A stretch of 64,000 nt of DNA from Rhizobium etli 8C-3 (GTDB taxonomy: Bacteria; Pseudomonadota; Alphaproteobacteria; Rhizobiales; Rhizobiaceae), in NCBI RefSeq assembly GCF_001908375.1, contig NZ_CP017241.1:1305001-1369000 (forward strand). Direction: 5' to 3'. The notes under the pieces were generated by a model. It did no database searches. It saw only the letters and a program-made list of their open reading frames with translations, and was not told the origin of the DNA. The translations under genes and the position numbers were made by a program. Positions 43,731 to 53,462 of this stretch are shown piece by piece (position 1 is the stretch's first letter; each line of letters opens with the position of its first letter).

Positions 43731-44320
43731 CGAAGTTCGCGAAGGCAAAGGCGCAGGTCGTCGAGGAAACGACGCTTGCGGAAGGCTGGACACGGTTGAG
43801 CGCTTACAAGCTCGATTACACGGACTCGAAGGGCCTCACCCATCGCCTGCATCGCGAGGTCTATCACCGCACGCCGGCCGCGACGATCCTGCTCTACGAT
43901 CCGAAACGCGGCTCCGTCATCCTCGTCAAGCAGTTCCGCCTGCCGCCCGATCTTCGGGGCGAGCCCGCCTTCATGATCGAAACGCCGGCCGGTCTCCTCG
44001 ACGGCGAGGAGCCGGAGGCAGCGATCCGCCGCGAAGCGATGGAAGAGACGGGTTTTCGCGTCCGCGACGTCCGGTTCCTCTTCAGGGCCTACAGTTCGCC
44101 GGGTTCGAACAGCGAAGTCGTGCATTTCTTCGCCGCGCCGATCGATACGTCCGACCGCGTCTCGAACGGCGGTGGCCTGGACGAAGAGCATGAGGATATC
44201 GAAGTGCTGGACGTGCCGCTGGACATTGCAATCACCATGATCCAAAGCGGTGATATCTGCGACATGAAGACGATCGTCCTGCTGCAATGGGCGGCGATGA
44301 ACAGGAATAGCTTGACCTGA
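43727..44320 (+). CDS. NUDIX hydrolase, NudK-like (GDP-mannose pyrophosphatase type)
   Basis: This 197-residue protein has a NUDIX box AGLLDGEEPEAAIRREAMEE TG (about residues 88-109) of the NudK form, one residue shorter than the standard spacing. The following SSPGSNSEVVHFFAA segment matches the GDP-mannose/ADP-sugar branch. NudK cleaves GDP-mannose to GMP and mannose 1-phosphate. The ATG overlaps the stop of the molybdopterin enzyme, so the two are coupled; a functional link is not obvious. Confidence 0.85.
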   Translation: MTKFAKAKAQVVEETTLAEGWTRLSAYKLDYTDSKGLTHRLHREVYHRTPAATILLYDPKRGSVILVKQFRLPPDLRGEPAFMIETPAGLLDGEEPEAAIRREAMEETGFRVRDVRFLFRAYSSPGSNSEVVHFFAAPIDTSDRVSNGGGLDEEHEDIEVLDVPLDIAITMIQSGDICDMKTIVLLQWAAMNRNSLT

Positions 44321-44482
44321 TTGGCATTTCTTCCAAGCGCCGTCGATCTTTCGGCGTTCTACCCAATCATGCCCGACCGTTTCCAGGATGCCGGATTGCC
44401 GTTTGCTCGCGAGTGCAAAGGCCGTCACGACAAGGCCGCTCATATTCGTGCAGCGCATAGAAACGCCATCAGGAGAGTGCCC

Positions 44483-45646
44483 ATGTGGCTCAGCAATTTC
44501 ACGCTCGTTCTTCCCCAAGAGGTGGTGAGCCGGGGCTCAATCCGGATAGAGGACGAGGCGATTGCCGAGATACGGCCGGAGCCGGTCGGCAATGCCGCGA
44601 TCGACGGCGGCGGGCGCTTGCTGATGCCGGGATTCGTGGATCTGCATGGCGACATGATCGAGCGCGAGATCGCGCCGCGCCCGAACGCCATGATGCCGAT
44701 TGATTTCGGCATCCATGAGCTCGACAAGAAACTCGCGGCCGCCGGCGTGACGACGGCTTTTGCGGCGGTTTCCTTCGCGACCGAGAGCGTCTACGGCTAT
44801 GTCCGTTCGCTCGAAACAACGGGTGCGATCATCGAGGGGATCAACCGGCTCAAGCACGATCTCTTGATCGACCATCGCGTCCATGCTCGTTATGAGATCA
44901 CAAACACGGGTGCCGCGCCCGCGCTCGAAAGGCTGCTTCAAGCCGGTCATGTCGACATGGTGTCGCTCACCGACCATACGCCGGGGCAGGGGCAGTACAA
45001 CAACATCCAGAGCTACATATTGAGCATCGCCGAGCGCCGGGCGATCTCCGAGGAAATGGCAGCGGAAATGGTCGCCCGGCGCATCGCCATGCGCAACAAT
45101 CCGGAGATCGAGGCAAGGCTGAGGGAGATCGTCGCCCTCTCGCTCAAATGGAAGCTGTCGCTTGCTTCGCACGATGACGATAGTGCGGAAAAGGTTGCCA
45201 GGATGCATGATCTCGGTGTGACGACCAGCGAGTTTCCCGTCACGCTGCCAGCTGCCTTGGAGGCCCGCCGCCGCGGGCTCTGGACGCTTATGGGGGCGCC
45301 TAATGCGCTTCGCGGCCAGTCGATGTCCGGCAATCTGAGTGCGCTCGATGCCGCAAGGGCCGGGCTACTGACGGTGATTGCTGCCGATTATCACCCGGCG
45401 GCTTTCGTGCCCGGCATCTTCAAGATCGCCGAGTATACCGCAATGCCGGCCGCGGTCGCCATGGCGACCGAAAATGCCGCCCGTTCCGCAGGTCTGACCG
45501 ACCGCGGCGCAATCGCCGTCGGTCAGCGCGCCGATCTTGTCGTCGTCGAGCCAGGCGATGTGCACCGCATCCGCGCCACCTTCTGCGGCGGACGCTTCGT
45601 CTACAGCGACGGCACCTTGCATCAGCTTCGGGCACGCGCTGACTGA
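44483..45646 (+). CDS. PhnM-like amidohydrolase
   Basis: This 387-residue metal-dependent hydrolase resembles PhnM, which in the C-P lyase pathway cleaves alpha-D-ribose 1-methylphosphonate 5-triphosphate to the 5-phosphate. The metal-binding motif is in GFVDLHGDMIERE (about residues 45-57); LVSLTDHTPGQGQ and SLASHDDDSAEKV supply further His/Asp ligands. The start ATG at 44483 follows AGGAG; the frame open to 44321 is not used. No other phn gene is present, so the true substrate may differ from that of the E. coli enzyme. Confidence 0.85.
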   Translation: MWLSNFTLVLPQEVVSRGSIRIEDEAIAEIRPEPVGNAAIDGGGRLLMPGFVDLHGDMIEREIAPRPNAMMPIDFGIHELDKKLAAAGVTTAFAAVSFATESVYGYVRSLETTGAIIEGINRLKHDLLIDHRVHARYEITNTGAAPALERLLQAGHVDMVSLTDHTPGQGQYNNIQSYILSIAERRAISEEMAAEMVARRIAMRNNPEIEARLREIVALSLKWKLSLASHDDDSAEKVARMHDLGVTTSEFPVTLPAALEARRRGLWTLMGAPNALRGQSMSGNLSALDAARAGLLTVIAADYHPAAFVPGIFKIAEYTAMPAAVAMATENAARSAGLTDRGAIAVGQRADLVVVEPGDVHRIRATFCGGRFVYSDGTLHQLRARAD

Positions 45647-45650
45647 AGGA

Positions 45651-46313
45651 TCAGGCGATCAGCGAAATTATGCGATCGGCATTCGGGCGGGCGGATATCT
45701 CGGCGCCGACTGCCCTGCCGCCTTCCATCCTCACCTTGCCTTCGGCAAGGAGCCGCAGCGCCTGGGGATAGAGCTGATGCTCGACCGTCAGGACACGCGC
45801 GGCGAGCGCTTCGGCGGTATCGCTGGACAGAACCGGTACGGCGGCCTGTCCGATCACCGGCCCTTCATCCATGCCTTCGGTCACGAAATGCACGGTGCAT
45901 CCGGCGATCCGCATGCCGGCGTCGATGGCGCGCTGGTGCGTATGGAGGCCCGGGAAGAGCGGCAGAAGGGAAGGGTGGATGTTGATCATCCGGCCCTCGT
46001 AACGTTGGATGAATTTCGCGCTCAGAAGCCGCATGTAGCCCGCAAGGCAGAGAATATCGGGCGAGAGGCGGTCGAGCGCTTTGAAGATCGTCGCCTCGTG
46101 GGCCTCCTTGCTGTCATAGTCCTTGCGGACGAAAGCAAAGGTGGAAATGCCTTGCGCGGCAGCTTTTGCAAGGCCGCCCGCATCCGCCTTGTCGGAAATC
46201 ACGCCGACGATTTCAGCGGGAAAGTCCGGAGCTTTCGCTGCCGCGACGAGCGCCATCATGTTGGAACCGCCGCCGGAAATGAAGACGACGACGCGTTTGC
46301 GCGGCATGGTCAT
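45651..46313 (-). CDS. purN: Phosphoribosylglycinamide formyltransferase
   Basis: This 220-residue enzyme transfers a formyl group from 10-formyl-THF to GAR in purine synthesis. The N-terminal [14 protein letters not shown], the catalytic [19 protein letters not shown] and the [16 protein letters not shown] blocks are intact. It overlaps purM by 4 bases, the usual purMN arrangement, and converges on phnM with a 4-bp gap. Confidence 0.97.
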   Translation of the reverse strand: MTMPRKRVVVFISGGGSNMMALVAAAKAPDFPAEIVGVISDKADAGGLAKAAAQGISTFAFVRKDYDSKEAHEATIFKALDRLSPDILCLAGYMRLLSAKFIQRYEGRMINIHPSLLPLFPGLHTHQRAIDAGMRIAGCTVHFVTEGMDEGPVIGQAAVPVLSSDTAEALAARVLTVEHQLYPQALRLLAEGKVRMEGGRAVGAEISARPNADRIISLIA

Positions 46314-47383
46314 AGAGCGAGCGTGCCCTTGTAAACCGTTCCCTGCGCAGCTTCTGCGCGAGCGATCATGCGGCCGAGCGCGATGATCCTTTCGCCTTCC
46401 GATTCCAGGACGGCAGTCACCGCAGCGGCATTTTCAGCCGAGACGACGGCGATCATGCCGACGCCGCAGTTGAAGGTGCGCAGCATTTCCTTCGCCTCGA
46501 CGCCGCCCGTCTTGGCAAGCCAGGAAAAGACCGGCGGAACCTTGACCGCGGCAAGATCGATCTCGGCGGCGAGATGCTTCGGCAGTACGCGGGGGATATT
46601 TTCGGGGAAGCCGCCGCCGGTGATATGCGCCAGCGCCTTGACGGCGCTGGTTTGGCGGATCGCCTTCAAAAGCGGCTTTACATAGATGCGGGTCGGCGTC
46701 AGCAGCGCCTCGCCGAGAGCCGTGCCTTCGGCGAAAGGCGCCGGCGCCTCCCAGCCGAGACCCGAAAGCTCAACGATCTTGCGCACCAGAGAAAAGCCGT
46801 TCGAGTGAACGCCGGAGGAGGCGAGGCCGAGGATGATATCGCCTTCGGCGATATCGCCTGCCGGCAGAAGCTGGCCGCGCTCGGCAGCGCCAACGGCAAA
46901 GCCTGCGAGATCGTAATCGCCGGAAGAATACATACCGGGCATTTCCGCCGTCTCGCCACCGATCAATGCACAGCCCGCCTCCCGGCAGCCCGCAGCAATA
47001 CCGCCGACGATCGCCGCACCCTGATTTGGATCGAGCTTGCCGGTCGCGAAATAGTCGAGGAAGAAAAGCGGCTCAGCACCCTGCACGACAAGGTCGTTGA
47101 CGCACATGGCAACGAGATCGATGCCGACCGTTTCGTGATAATCGGCGTCGATGGCGATCTTCAGCTTGGTGCCGACGCCGTCATTGGCGGCGACGAGAAC
47201 CGGATCGGTGAAGCCGGCAGCCTTGAGATCGAACAGGCCGCCGAAGCCTCCGATTTCGCCATCGGCGCCTGGCCGTCTTGTCGAGCGTACGGCAGGCTTG
47301 ATCTTCTCAACCAGAAGATTGCCGGCATCGATGTCCACGCCTGCGTCGCTATAGGTCAGGCCGTTTCTTCCAGACTGGCTCAT
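46310..47383 (-). CDS. purM: Phosphoribosylformylglycinamidine cyclo-ligase
   Basis: This 357-residue AIR synthetase closes the imidazole ring in purine synthesis. It starts with [14 protein letters not shown], has the glycine-rich ATP site [16 protein letters not shown] and ends with the AIRS C-terminal domain ([13 protein letters not shown]). It is the first gene of the purMN operon; its upstream gap (240 bp) is shared with the divergent PerM-family gene. Confidence 0.97.
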   Translation of the reverse strand: MSQSGRNGLTYSDAGVDIDAGNLLVEKIKPAVRSTRRPGADGEIGGFGGLFDLKAAGFTDPVLVAANDGVGTKLKIAIDADYHETVGIDLVAMCVNDLVVQGAEPLFFLDYFATGKLDPNQGAAIVGGIAAGCREAGCALIGGETAEMPGMYSSGDYDLAGFAVGAAERGQLLPAGDIAEGDIILGLASSGVHSNGFSLVRKIVELSGLGWEAPAPFAEGTALGEALLTPTRIYVKPLLKAIRQTSAVKALAHITGGGFPENIPRVLPKHLAAEIDLAAVKVPPVFSWLAKTGGVEAKEMLRTFNCGVGMIAVVSAENAAAVTAVLESEGERIIALGRMIARAEAAQGTVYKGTLAL

Positions 47384-47622
47384 GCTGATCTCCGATGGCT
47401 GGTTCGGGCGGTTTAACGAACCGCGTCACATGCGGGTCGCAATTGCATGAGAGTGCGCTTTATGCAAGGCGGCTATGGAGAAAAGCCCCAATTTCCCGCT
47501 CTTTCCATAGGCCAGGGTTGGATTTTCCGCCGCAGGGTTGACCATCTTCGGGCCTGCATCCTATGTGCTTCGAGTAGCGGCGCGAAATGATTGCGTCACT
47601 GGGCAGACAAACGGGGAAAGCG

Positions 47623-48744
47623 ATGCCACATCAAGTCAGCGGAGCAAGTCTCAAGCGGCAGGTCTTCTTCTGGCTGGGCGTGCTCGCCTTCTTCATCGTC
47701 TTTCTCTATATATTCAGCTCCATCTTGCTGCCCTTCGTCGCCGGGATGGCGATCGCTTATTTCCTGGATCCCGTGGCCGACCGTTTGCAGCGTCTGGGGC
47801 TCAGCCGCCTGATGGCAACAATCGGCATCCTTGTCGCCTTCGTCATCATCTTCGCGCTGGCGCTGATGATCCTCATTCCGGTCCTGATCAATCAGTTCAA
47901 CGATTTCGCCCAGCGGCTCCCCGGCTATATCAGCCAGCTGCAGGCCTTCATCGCCGATGTGCAGGATTCGGTGCTGCCGGGTTGGGTCGCAAACCAGCTC
48001 GGCACGATCAAGGACAATTTCTCCGGAATATTGTCGGAAGGCATGGGCTTCCTGACCGGCCTCTTTGGCCAGATCTGGAATTCAGGCAAGGCCATCGTCG
48101 ACGTCATCTCGCTGCTGGTCGTGACGCCGGTCGTTGCTTTTTACATCCTACTCGACTGGGATCGCATGATTTCAAAGGTCGATCAGTGGATTCCGCGCGA
48201 TTATGTAAAGGACGTTCGCCAGATCGCTCATGAGATCGATCAGGCGATCGCCGGCTTCATTCGCGGGCAGGGCTCTCTGTGCCTGATCCTCGGAATCTTC
48301 TATGCCGTCGGTCTTTCGCTCATCAGCTTGAACTTCGGCCTGCTCATCGGCCTGTTTGCCGGGATGATAAGCTTCATTCCCTATGTCGGTTCGCTGGTCG
48401 GGCTGGTCCTTGCCGTCGGCGTGGCGCTCGTCCAGTTCTGGCCGGACTACCTCTGGGTCGGCGCCGTGCTCGTTGTCTTCTTCAGCGGCCAGTTCCTGGA
48501 AGGCAATATCCTGCAGCCGAAACTCGTCGGCCACAGCGTCGGACTTCACCCGGTCTGGCTGATGTTCGCACTCTTTGCGTTCGGCGCGCTTTTCGGCTTC
48601 GTCGGCCTGCTCGTTGCCGTGCCGGCCGCTGCCGCTGTCGGTGTCCTTGTCCGCTTTGCGCTCTCGCGCTACCTTCAGAGCGATCTTTATGCGGGCCGCT
48701 CGCAACCTGCCGACGCCCGGACGACAAAAGCCGAATCCAAATGA
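47623..48744 (+). CDS. AI-2E/PerM family membrane protein
   Basis: In this 373-residue protein with about seven to eight transmembrane segments, the family pattern is visible: AYFLDPVADRLQRLGLSR near residue 40 and a C-terminal GQFLEGNILQPKLVG with the conserved QP. Family members transport ions or small molecules across the inner membrane; the AI-2 export name should not be taken as function. The start at 47623 has GGGGAAA upstream; an ATG twelve codons earlier is possible. It overlaps hdaA by 4 bases. Confidence 0.88.
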   Translation: MPHQVSGASLKRQVFFWLGVLAFFIVFLYIFSSILLPFVAGMAIAYFLDPVADRLQRLGLSRLMATIGILVAFVIIFALALMILIPVLINQFNDFAQRLPGYISQLQAFIADVQDSVLPGWVANQLGTIKDNFSGILSEGMGFLTGLFGQIWNSGKAIVDVISLLVVTPVVAFYILLDWDRMISKVDQWIPRDYVKDVRQIAHEIDQAIAGFIRGQGSLCLILGIFYAVGLSLISLNFGLLIGLFAGMISFIPYVGSLVGLVLAVGVALVQFWPDYLWVGAVLVVFFSGQFLEGNILQPKLVGHSVGLHPVWLMFALFAFGALFGFVGLLVAVPAAAAVGVLVRFALSRYLQSDLYAGRSQPADARTTKAESK

Positions 48745-49439
48745 ACGACGTGAAGCGCAAGGCGGGGGAACAGCTTCCGCTGGTCTTTTCCCATGATGCA
48801 GCAAGCGGCCGAGACGACCTTTTGGTCTCCGACCGACTGAGTGCTGCGGTGACCATCATCGACGCCTGGCCGCAATGGCCGTCGCCGGTCGTCATCCTGG
48901 CCGGGCCGGTGGGGTCGGGAAAGTCGCATCTCGCAAGCATCTGGAAAGAGCATAGCGGTGCCGTCTGCATCCATCCGAAGCGGGGATCGGAAGCCGCCGT
49001 TACTGCGGCAAACGGACCTGTCCTTTTCGAGGATGTCGACCGCCTCGGCTTCGATGACACGGAGCTCTTTCACGTCATCAACAGCGTGCGCGAAAACGGC
49101 AACAGCCTGCTGATGACGAGCCGACTCTGGCCGATGTCGTGGCCGGTGGAGCTTCCGGACCTGCGCTCCAGGCTCAAGGCTGTGACCGTCGTCGAAATCG
49201 GCGAGCCGGACGAGGAATTGCTGTCGCAGGTTATCGTCAAGCTCTTCTCCGACCGGCAGCTTAATATAGATGACAAACTCGTCCTTTATATCGTGAACCG
49301 GATGGAGCGATCGCTGAACGCGGCCCAGACGATCGTCGAAAGGCTCGACCGGCTGGCCCTTGCGCGCGGCACGAAGATCACCCGGGCTCTCGCTGCTGAA
49401 GTGTTGAATGAATTGGGCAATTCGGCCTCTTCCGATTGA
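48741..49439 (+). CDS. hdaA: DnaA-related replication regulator HdaA
   Basis: This 232-residue protein has a DnaA-like AAA+ domain: Walker A GPVGSGKSHL (about residues 54-63), a degenerate Walker B region VLFEDVDRLG and the sensor segment NGNSLLMTSRLWPM. It lacks the DnaA DNA-binding domain. In alphaproteobacteria HdaA works with the beta clamp to make DnaA-ATP hydrolyse, preventing re-initiation. The N-terminal QLPLVF, six residues long, is a clamp-binding motif of the Hda type. Start ATG at 48741 is coupled to the upstream membrane protein. Confidence 0.92.
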   Translation: MNDVKRKAGEQLPLVFSHDAASGRDDLLVSDRLSAAVTIIDAWPQWPSPVVILAGPVGSGKSHLASIWKEHSGAVCIHPKRGSEAAVTAANGPVLFEDVDRLGFDDTELFHVINSVRENGNSLLMTSRLWPMSWPVELPDLRSRLKAVTVVEIGEPDEELLSQVIVKLFSDRQLNIDDKLVLYIVNRMERSLNAAQTIVERLDRLALARGTKITRALAAEVLNELGNSASSD

Positions 49440-49504
49440 CTGTCACAGTTCCGTCGTGAAACTGATATACTGCGCATGGACGAAGGAAACGGGGTTATCT
49501 GAAC

Positions 49505-51709
49505 ATGGACAGTGCGGTTGCGGAGCATCAGGAACCCATTCGGGAGACGTCGGCAGCTGTCCCGCCACTGGAAGACCTGCTCGCTAGTCCCGAACGTTTC
49601 ATCAACCGCGAATTTTCCTGGCTGCAGTTCAACCGTCGCGTTCTGGAGGAAACGCTGAACACTGAGCACCCGCTGCTCGAGCGCGTCCGGTTCCTGTCGA
49701 TTTCGGCGGCCAATCTCGACGAATTCTTCATGGTGCGCGTCGCCGGCCTCGAAGGCCAGGTGCGCCAGAACATCGTGGTTCGCACGCCGGACGGGAAGAC
49801 GCCGGCAGAACAGCTCGACGCAATCCTGCAGGAGATCGACAATCTGCAGATGGAGCAGCAGGCTTCGCTCGCCGTCCTGCAGCAGTATCTCGCGAAGGAA
49901 GACATTCTGATCGTCCGTCCCGGCGCTCTCAGCGACGCCGACCGGCAGTGGCTGGCTGCAGAGTTCGAGCAGGCGATCTTTCCGGTTCTGACGCCGCTGT
50001 CGATCGATCCGGCTCACCCGTTCCCGTTCATCCCGAACCTCGGTTTCTCGATCGGCCTGCAGCTTACCAGCAAGCACGGGCGCGAGCCGATGACTGCGCT
50101 GCTTCGCCTGCCGCCTGCGCTCGATCGCTTCGTGCGGTTGCCCGATGACGCTGGCACGATCCGCTACATCACGCTGGAGGATGTCGCCAACATATTCATT
50201 CACCGGCTCTATCCCGGTTACGAGGTGCAGGGCTCCGGTACATTCCGCCTCATTCGCGACAGCGATATCGAAGTGGAGGAAGAAGCCGAAGACCTCGTGC
50301 GCTTCTTTGAAACCGCCTTGAAGCGCCGTCGCCGCGGCAAGGTGATCCGCATCGAGACGGATTCCGAGATGCCGGCATCGCTTCGCCAGTTCGTGGTGCA
50401 GGCGTTGAACGTTCCAGACAATCGTGTCGCCGTTTTGCCGGGCCTGCTCGCTCTCAATACAGTCTCGGAGATCACCAAGGCGCCGCGCGACGACCTTCGG
50501 TTTCCACCCTACAATGCGCGATTTCCCGAGCGCGTTCGGGAACATGCGGGAGACTGCTTTGCGGCCATTCGCGAAAAGGACATGGTGGTTCATCACCCCT
50601 ACGAGTCTTTCGACGTGGTGGTCCAGTTTCTTCTCCAGGCTGCGCACGATCCTGACGTTCTGGCCATAAAGCAGACCCTTTACCGCACCTCGAACGACAG
50701 CCCGATCGTGCGTGCCCTCATCGATGCTGCCGAAGCCGGTAAGTCGGTGACTGCACTCGTCGAACTCAAGGCCCGTTTCGACGAAGAGGCGAACATCCGT
50801 TGGGCGCGCGACCTCGAGCGCGCCGGCGTGCAGGTCGTCTTCGGCTTCATCGAGCTCAAGACACACGCGAAGATGTCGTTGGTCGTTCGCCGCGAGGAAG
50901 GCAGGCTCCGCAGCTACTGCCATCTCGGCACCGGCAACTACCATCCGGTTACCGCAAAGATCTATACCGACCTCTCGTTCTTCACCTGCAATCAGGTGAT
51001 TGCCCATGATATGGCGAACATCTTCAACTTCATCACCGGTTACGGCGAACCGGAGGAGAGCATGAAGCTCGCCGTCTCGCCTTATACGCTGCGCTCGCGC
51101 ATCCTCCGTCACATCGACGAGGAGATCAAACATGCCAAGAACGGTGCGCCGGCAGCGATCTGGATGAAGATGAACTCGCTCGTCGATCCGGAAATTATCG
51201 ACGCGCTCTATACGGCAAGCCGGGCAGGCGTTGAAATCGATCTGGTCATTCGCGGCATCTGCTGCCTGCGCCCGCAGGTGCCGGGCCTGTCCGACAATAT
51301 TCGCGTCAAGTCGATCGTCGGCCGCTTCCTGGAGCACAGCCGCATCTTCTGCTTCGGCAATGGATACGGGCTGCCGTCCGACAAGGCGCTCGTCTATATC
51401 GGCTCCGCCGACATGATGCCCAGAAACCTCGACCGCCGCGTCGAGACGCTCGTCCCGCTCATCAATCCGACTGTGCACGAGCAGGTTTTGTCCCAGATCA
51501 TGCTGGGCAATATCATTGACAATCAGCAGAGCTACGAGATATTGCCCGACGGCACGTCTCGGCGCATGGAAGTGCGCAAAGGCGAAGAGCCGTTCAATGC
51601 GCAGCAGTATTTCATGACCAATCCCAGCCTTTCCGGCCGTGGTGAAGCCCTGAAATCCAGTGCGCCCAAGCTGATTGCCGGTCTGCTTTCCGGCTGGACC
51701 AAGAGATAA
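49505..51709 (+). CDS. ppk: Polyphosphate kinase 1
   Basis: This 734-residue enzyme makes long-chain polyphosphate from ATP. The N-terminal domain has [19 protein letters not shown] and the [14 protein letters not shown] block; the catalytic His lies in [15 protein letters not shown], and a downstream [10 protein letters not shown] block, with its second His, is typical of PPK1. It follows hdaA by 65 bp and precedes ppx by 12 bp, so ppk-ppx form an operon. Confidence 0.97.
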   Translation: MDSAVAEHQEPIRETSAAVPPLEDLLASPERFINREFSWLQFNRRVLEETLNTEHPLLERVRFLSISAANLDEFFMVRVAGLEGQVRQNIVVRTPDGKTPAEQLDAILQEIDNLQMEQQASLAVLQQYLAKEDILIVRPGALSDADRQWLAAEFEQAIFPVLTPLSIDPAHPFPFIPNLGFSIGLQLTSKHGREPMTALLRLPPALDRFVRLPDDAGTIRYITLEDVANIFIHRLYPGYEVQGSGTFRLIRDSDIEVEEEAEDLVRFFETALKRRRRGKVIRIETDSEMPASLRQFVVQALNVPDNRVAVLPGLLALNTVSEITKAPRDDLRFPPYNARFPERVREHAGDCFAAIREKDMVVHHPYESFDVVVQFLLQAAHDPDVLAIKQTLYRTSNDSPIVRALIDAAEAGKSVTALVELKARFDEEANIRWARDLERAGVQVVFGFIELKTHAKMSLVVRREEGRLRSYCHLGTGNYHPVTAKIYTDLSFFTCNQVIAHDMANIFNFITGYGEPEESMKLAVSPYTLRSRILRHIDEEIKHAKNGAPAAIWMKMNSLVDPEIIDALYTASRAGVEIDLVIRGICCLRPQVPGLSDNIRVKSIVGRFLEHSRIFCFGNGYGLPSDKALVYIGSADMMPRNLDRRVETLVPLINPTVHEQVLSQIMLGNIIDNQQSYEILPDGTSRRMEVRKGEEPFNAQQYFMTNPSLSGRGEALKSSAPKLIAGLLSGWTKR

Positions 51710-51721
51710 AACTGGACCTGC

Positions 51722-53245
51722 ATGGTTGAATCAGAAGCCCAGGGGCGCCTGCCAGGGATTGCCCCGGTCTCCGTCGTCGATATCGGGTCGAATTCGATCC
51801 GCGTGGTCGTCTACGAGGGCATGTCCCGCTCGCCGGCGATCCTTTTCAATGAAAAGGTGCTCTGCGGCCTCGGTAAGGGAATTGCCCTCAACGGCAGGAT
51901 GGATGAGGAAAGCGTCGCGCGCGCGCTTTCCGCACTGCATCGTTTCAAGGCCCTTTCCGACCAGGCCCGGGCGGCGACTATGTATGTGCTGGCCACGGCT
52001 GCCGCGCGCGAAGCCTCCAACGGGCCTGATTTCATCCACCAGGCCGAAACGATCCTCCAACGCAAGATCCGGGTGCTTTCCGGCGAGGAGGAGGCGAAGT
52101 TTTCCGCGCTCGGGGTCATCAGCGGCTTCTTCCATCCCGACGGCATCGCAGGCGATCTCGGCGGCGGCTCTTTGGAACTCATCGACATCAAGGAGCGCGA
52201 GATCGGCAGGGGGATCACCCTGCCGCTCGGGGGACTTCGCCTTTCCGAATATGCCGGTGGTTCGCTGGCGAGAGCCCGCACTTTCGCCCGCAAGCATGTT
52301 CGAAGCGCCGCAAAAATCCTGGAGAAGGGGACCGGACGGACCTTTTACGCGGTTGGTGGCACTTGGCGCAACATCGCCAAGCTGCACATGGAACTTACCC
52401 AGTATCCGCTGCACATGATGCAGGGCTACGAGGTTTCTTTCGAAGGGATGATGCAGTTCCTCGATCAGGTGGAAGTGGCCAGGGACTCCAAGGATCCAGC
52501 CTTCCAGGCGGTTTCGAAGCATCGCCGTGCACTGCTGCCCTTCGGCGCCGTTGCCATGAAGGAAGTGTTGAGCGCGATGAATCCCGGCGTCATTTCCTTT
52601 TCGGCGCAGGGCGTCCGCGAAGGTTATCTCTACTCGCTGCTGTCGGAAGGCGAGCGCCGCGCCGATCCGCTGCTTTCGGCGGCCGGCGAGCTTGCCATCC
52701 TGCGCGCGCGTTCACCTGAGCATGCGCGCGAGCTTGCGGGATGGACCGGCTATATGATGCCCTATTTCGGCGTCGTGGAAACGGAAGAGGAAGCGCGCTA
52801 CCGCCAGGCGGCGTGCCTGCTCGCCGACATCAGCTGGCGCGCGCATCCGGACTATCGCGGCCTGCAGGCGCTGAACCTGATTGCCCATTCCTCCTTCGTC
52901 GGCATCAGCCATCCCGGCCGGGCGTTCATCGCGCTCGCCAATTACTACCGCTTCCAAGGCCTTCATGACGACGGCTCGACGGCACCGCTTGCCACGATCG
53001 CCGGCTCGCAATATGTCGAGCGAGCCAAGCTGCTCGGTGGCATGCTGCGCGTCGTTTATCTCTTCTCGGCCTCCATGCCGGGCGTGGTGAAGAATCTGAC
53101 ATTCCGCAAGTCCTCAAATCCAAACATCGACCTCGAATTCGTCGTGCCGTCGGAATATCGCGACTTTGCCGGAGAACGCCTCGACGGACGCCTGCAGCAA
53201 CTTTCGCGGCTGACGAACAGACGGCTGGCGTTCAGATTCGAGTAG
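51722..53245 (+). CDS. ppx: Exopolyphosphatase (PPX/GppA family)
   Basis: This 507-residue hydrolase has the actin-like fold of PPX/GppA. The phosphate-binding motifs are SVVDIGSNSIRVVVYE (about residues 18-33), LATAAAREA, and the catalytic IAGDLGGGSLELID. It releases phosphate from polyphosphate ends; some members also hydrolyse (p)ppGpp, so a stress role is possible. A C-terminal region of about 190 residues extends beyond the phosphatase domain, as in longer PPX proteins. Confidence 0.96.
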   Translation: MVESEAQGRLPGIAPVSVVDIGSNSIRVVVYEGMSRSPAILFNEKVLCGLGKGIALNGRMDEESVARALSALHRFKALSDQARAATMYVLATAAAREASNGPDFIHQAETILQRKIRVLSGEEEAKFSALGVISGFFHPDGIAGDLGGGSLELIDIKEREIGRGITLPLGGLRLSEYAGGSLARARTFARKHVRSAAKILEKGTGRTFYAVGGTWRNIAKLHMELTQYPLHMMQGYEVSFEGMMQFLDQVEVARDSKDPAFQAVSKHRRALLPFGAVAMKEVLSAMNPGVISFSAQGVREGYLYSLLSEGERRADPLLSAAGELAILRARSPEHARELAGWTGYMMPYFGVVETEEEARYRQAACLLADISWRAHPDYRGLQALNLIAHSSFVGISHPGRAFIALANYYRFQGLHDDGSTAPLATIAGSQYVERAKLLGGMLRVVYLFSASMPGVVKNLTFRKSSNPNIDLEFVVPSEYRDFAGERLDGRLQQLSRLTNRRLAFRFE

Positions 53246-53294
53246 GGGCAAGCAAGCCAGCCACAGCGGCCTGCGCCCTGAGCGGTTCTCCCGC

Positions 53295-53351
53295 AACTCA
53301 AAATGAGTTTCCCGCGCCCAAGGACTTGGGCGAAAGCCTGCTGTGACAGGC
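53295..53351. other. Cluster of three hairpins between ppx and the phytase-like gene
   Basis: Within 57 bp there are three consecutive perfect stems: AACTCA-AAA-TGAGTT (53295-53309), CGCCCAAG-GA-CTTGGGCG (53315-53332) and GCCTG-CTGTGA-CAGGC (53336-53351). The genes on both sides end toward it. On the minus strand the last stem is followed by TTT, so it could be a weak terminator of the phytase-like gene, but the regular spacing of three stems also allows a small RNA. Confidence 0.5.
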
Positions 53352-53462
53352 ACCACGGATGAGACGAACGACCGGTGAAACGGTTTGCCCGGGGGATGCC
53401 TTATAGCCGCAAGAAAGAAGAGGATGGAACTTGCGCGCCACCCTCTTACTGGGGGCGTAAAG

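Noticed and set aside
47443..47467. TTGCAT-N13-ATGCAA repeat upstream of purM
   Set aside because: Short arms with a long spacer in a promoter region; a PurR-type operator is not expected in this group, and no second copy was found.
49286..51478. 730-codon open frame antisense to ppk
   Set aside because: It mirrors the coding frame of ppk in GC-rich DNA, has no ribosome-binding site and no recognisable domain; ppk on the other strand is unambiguous.
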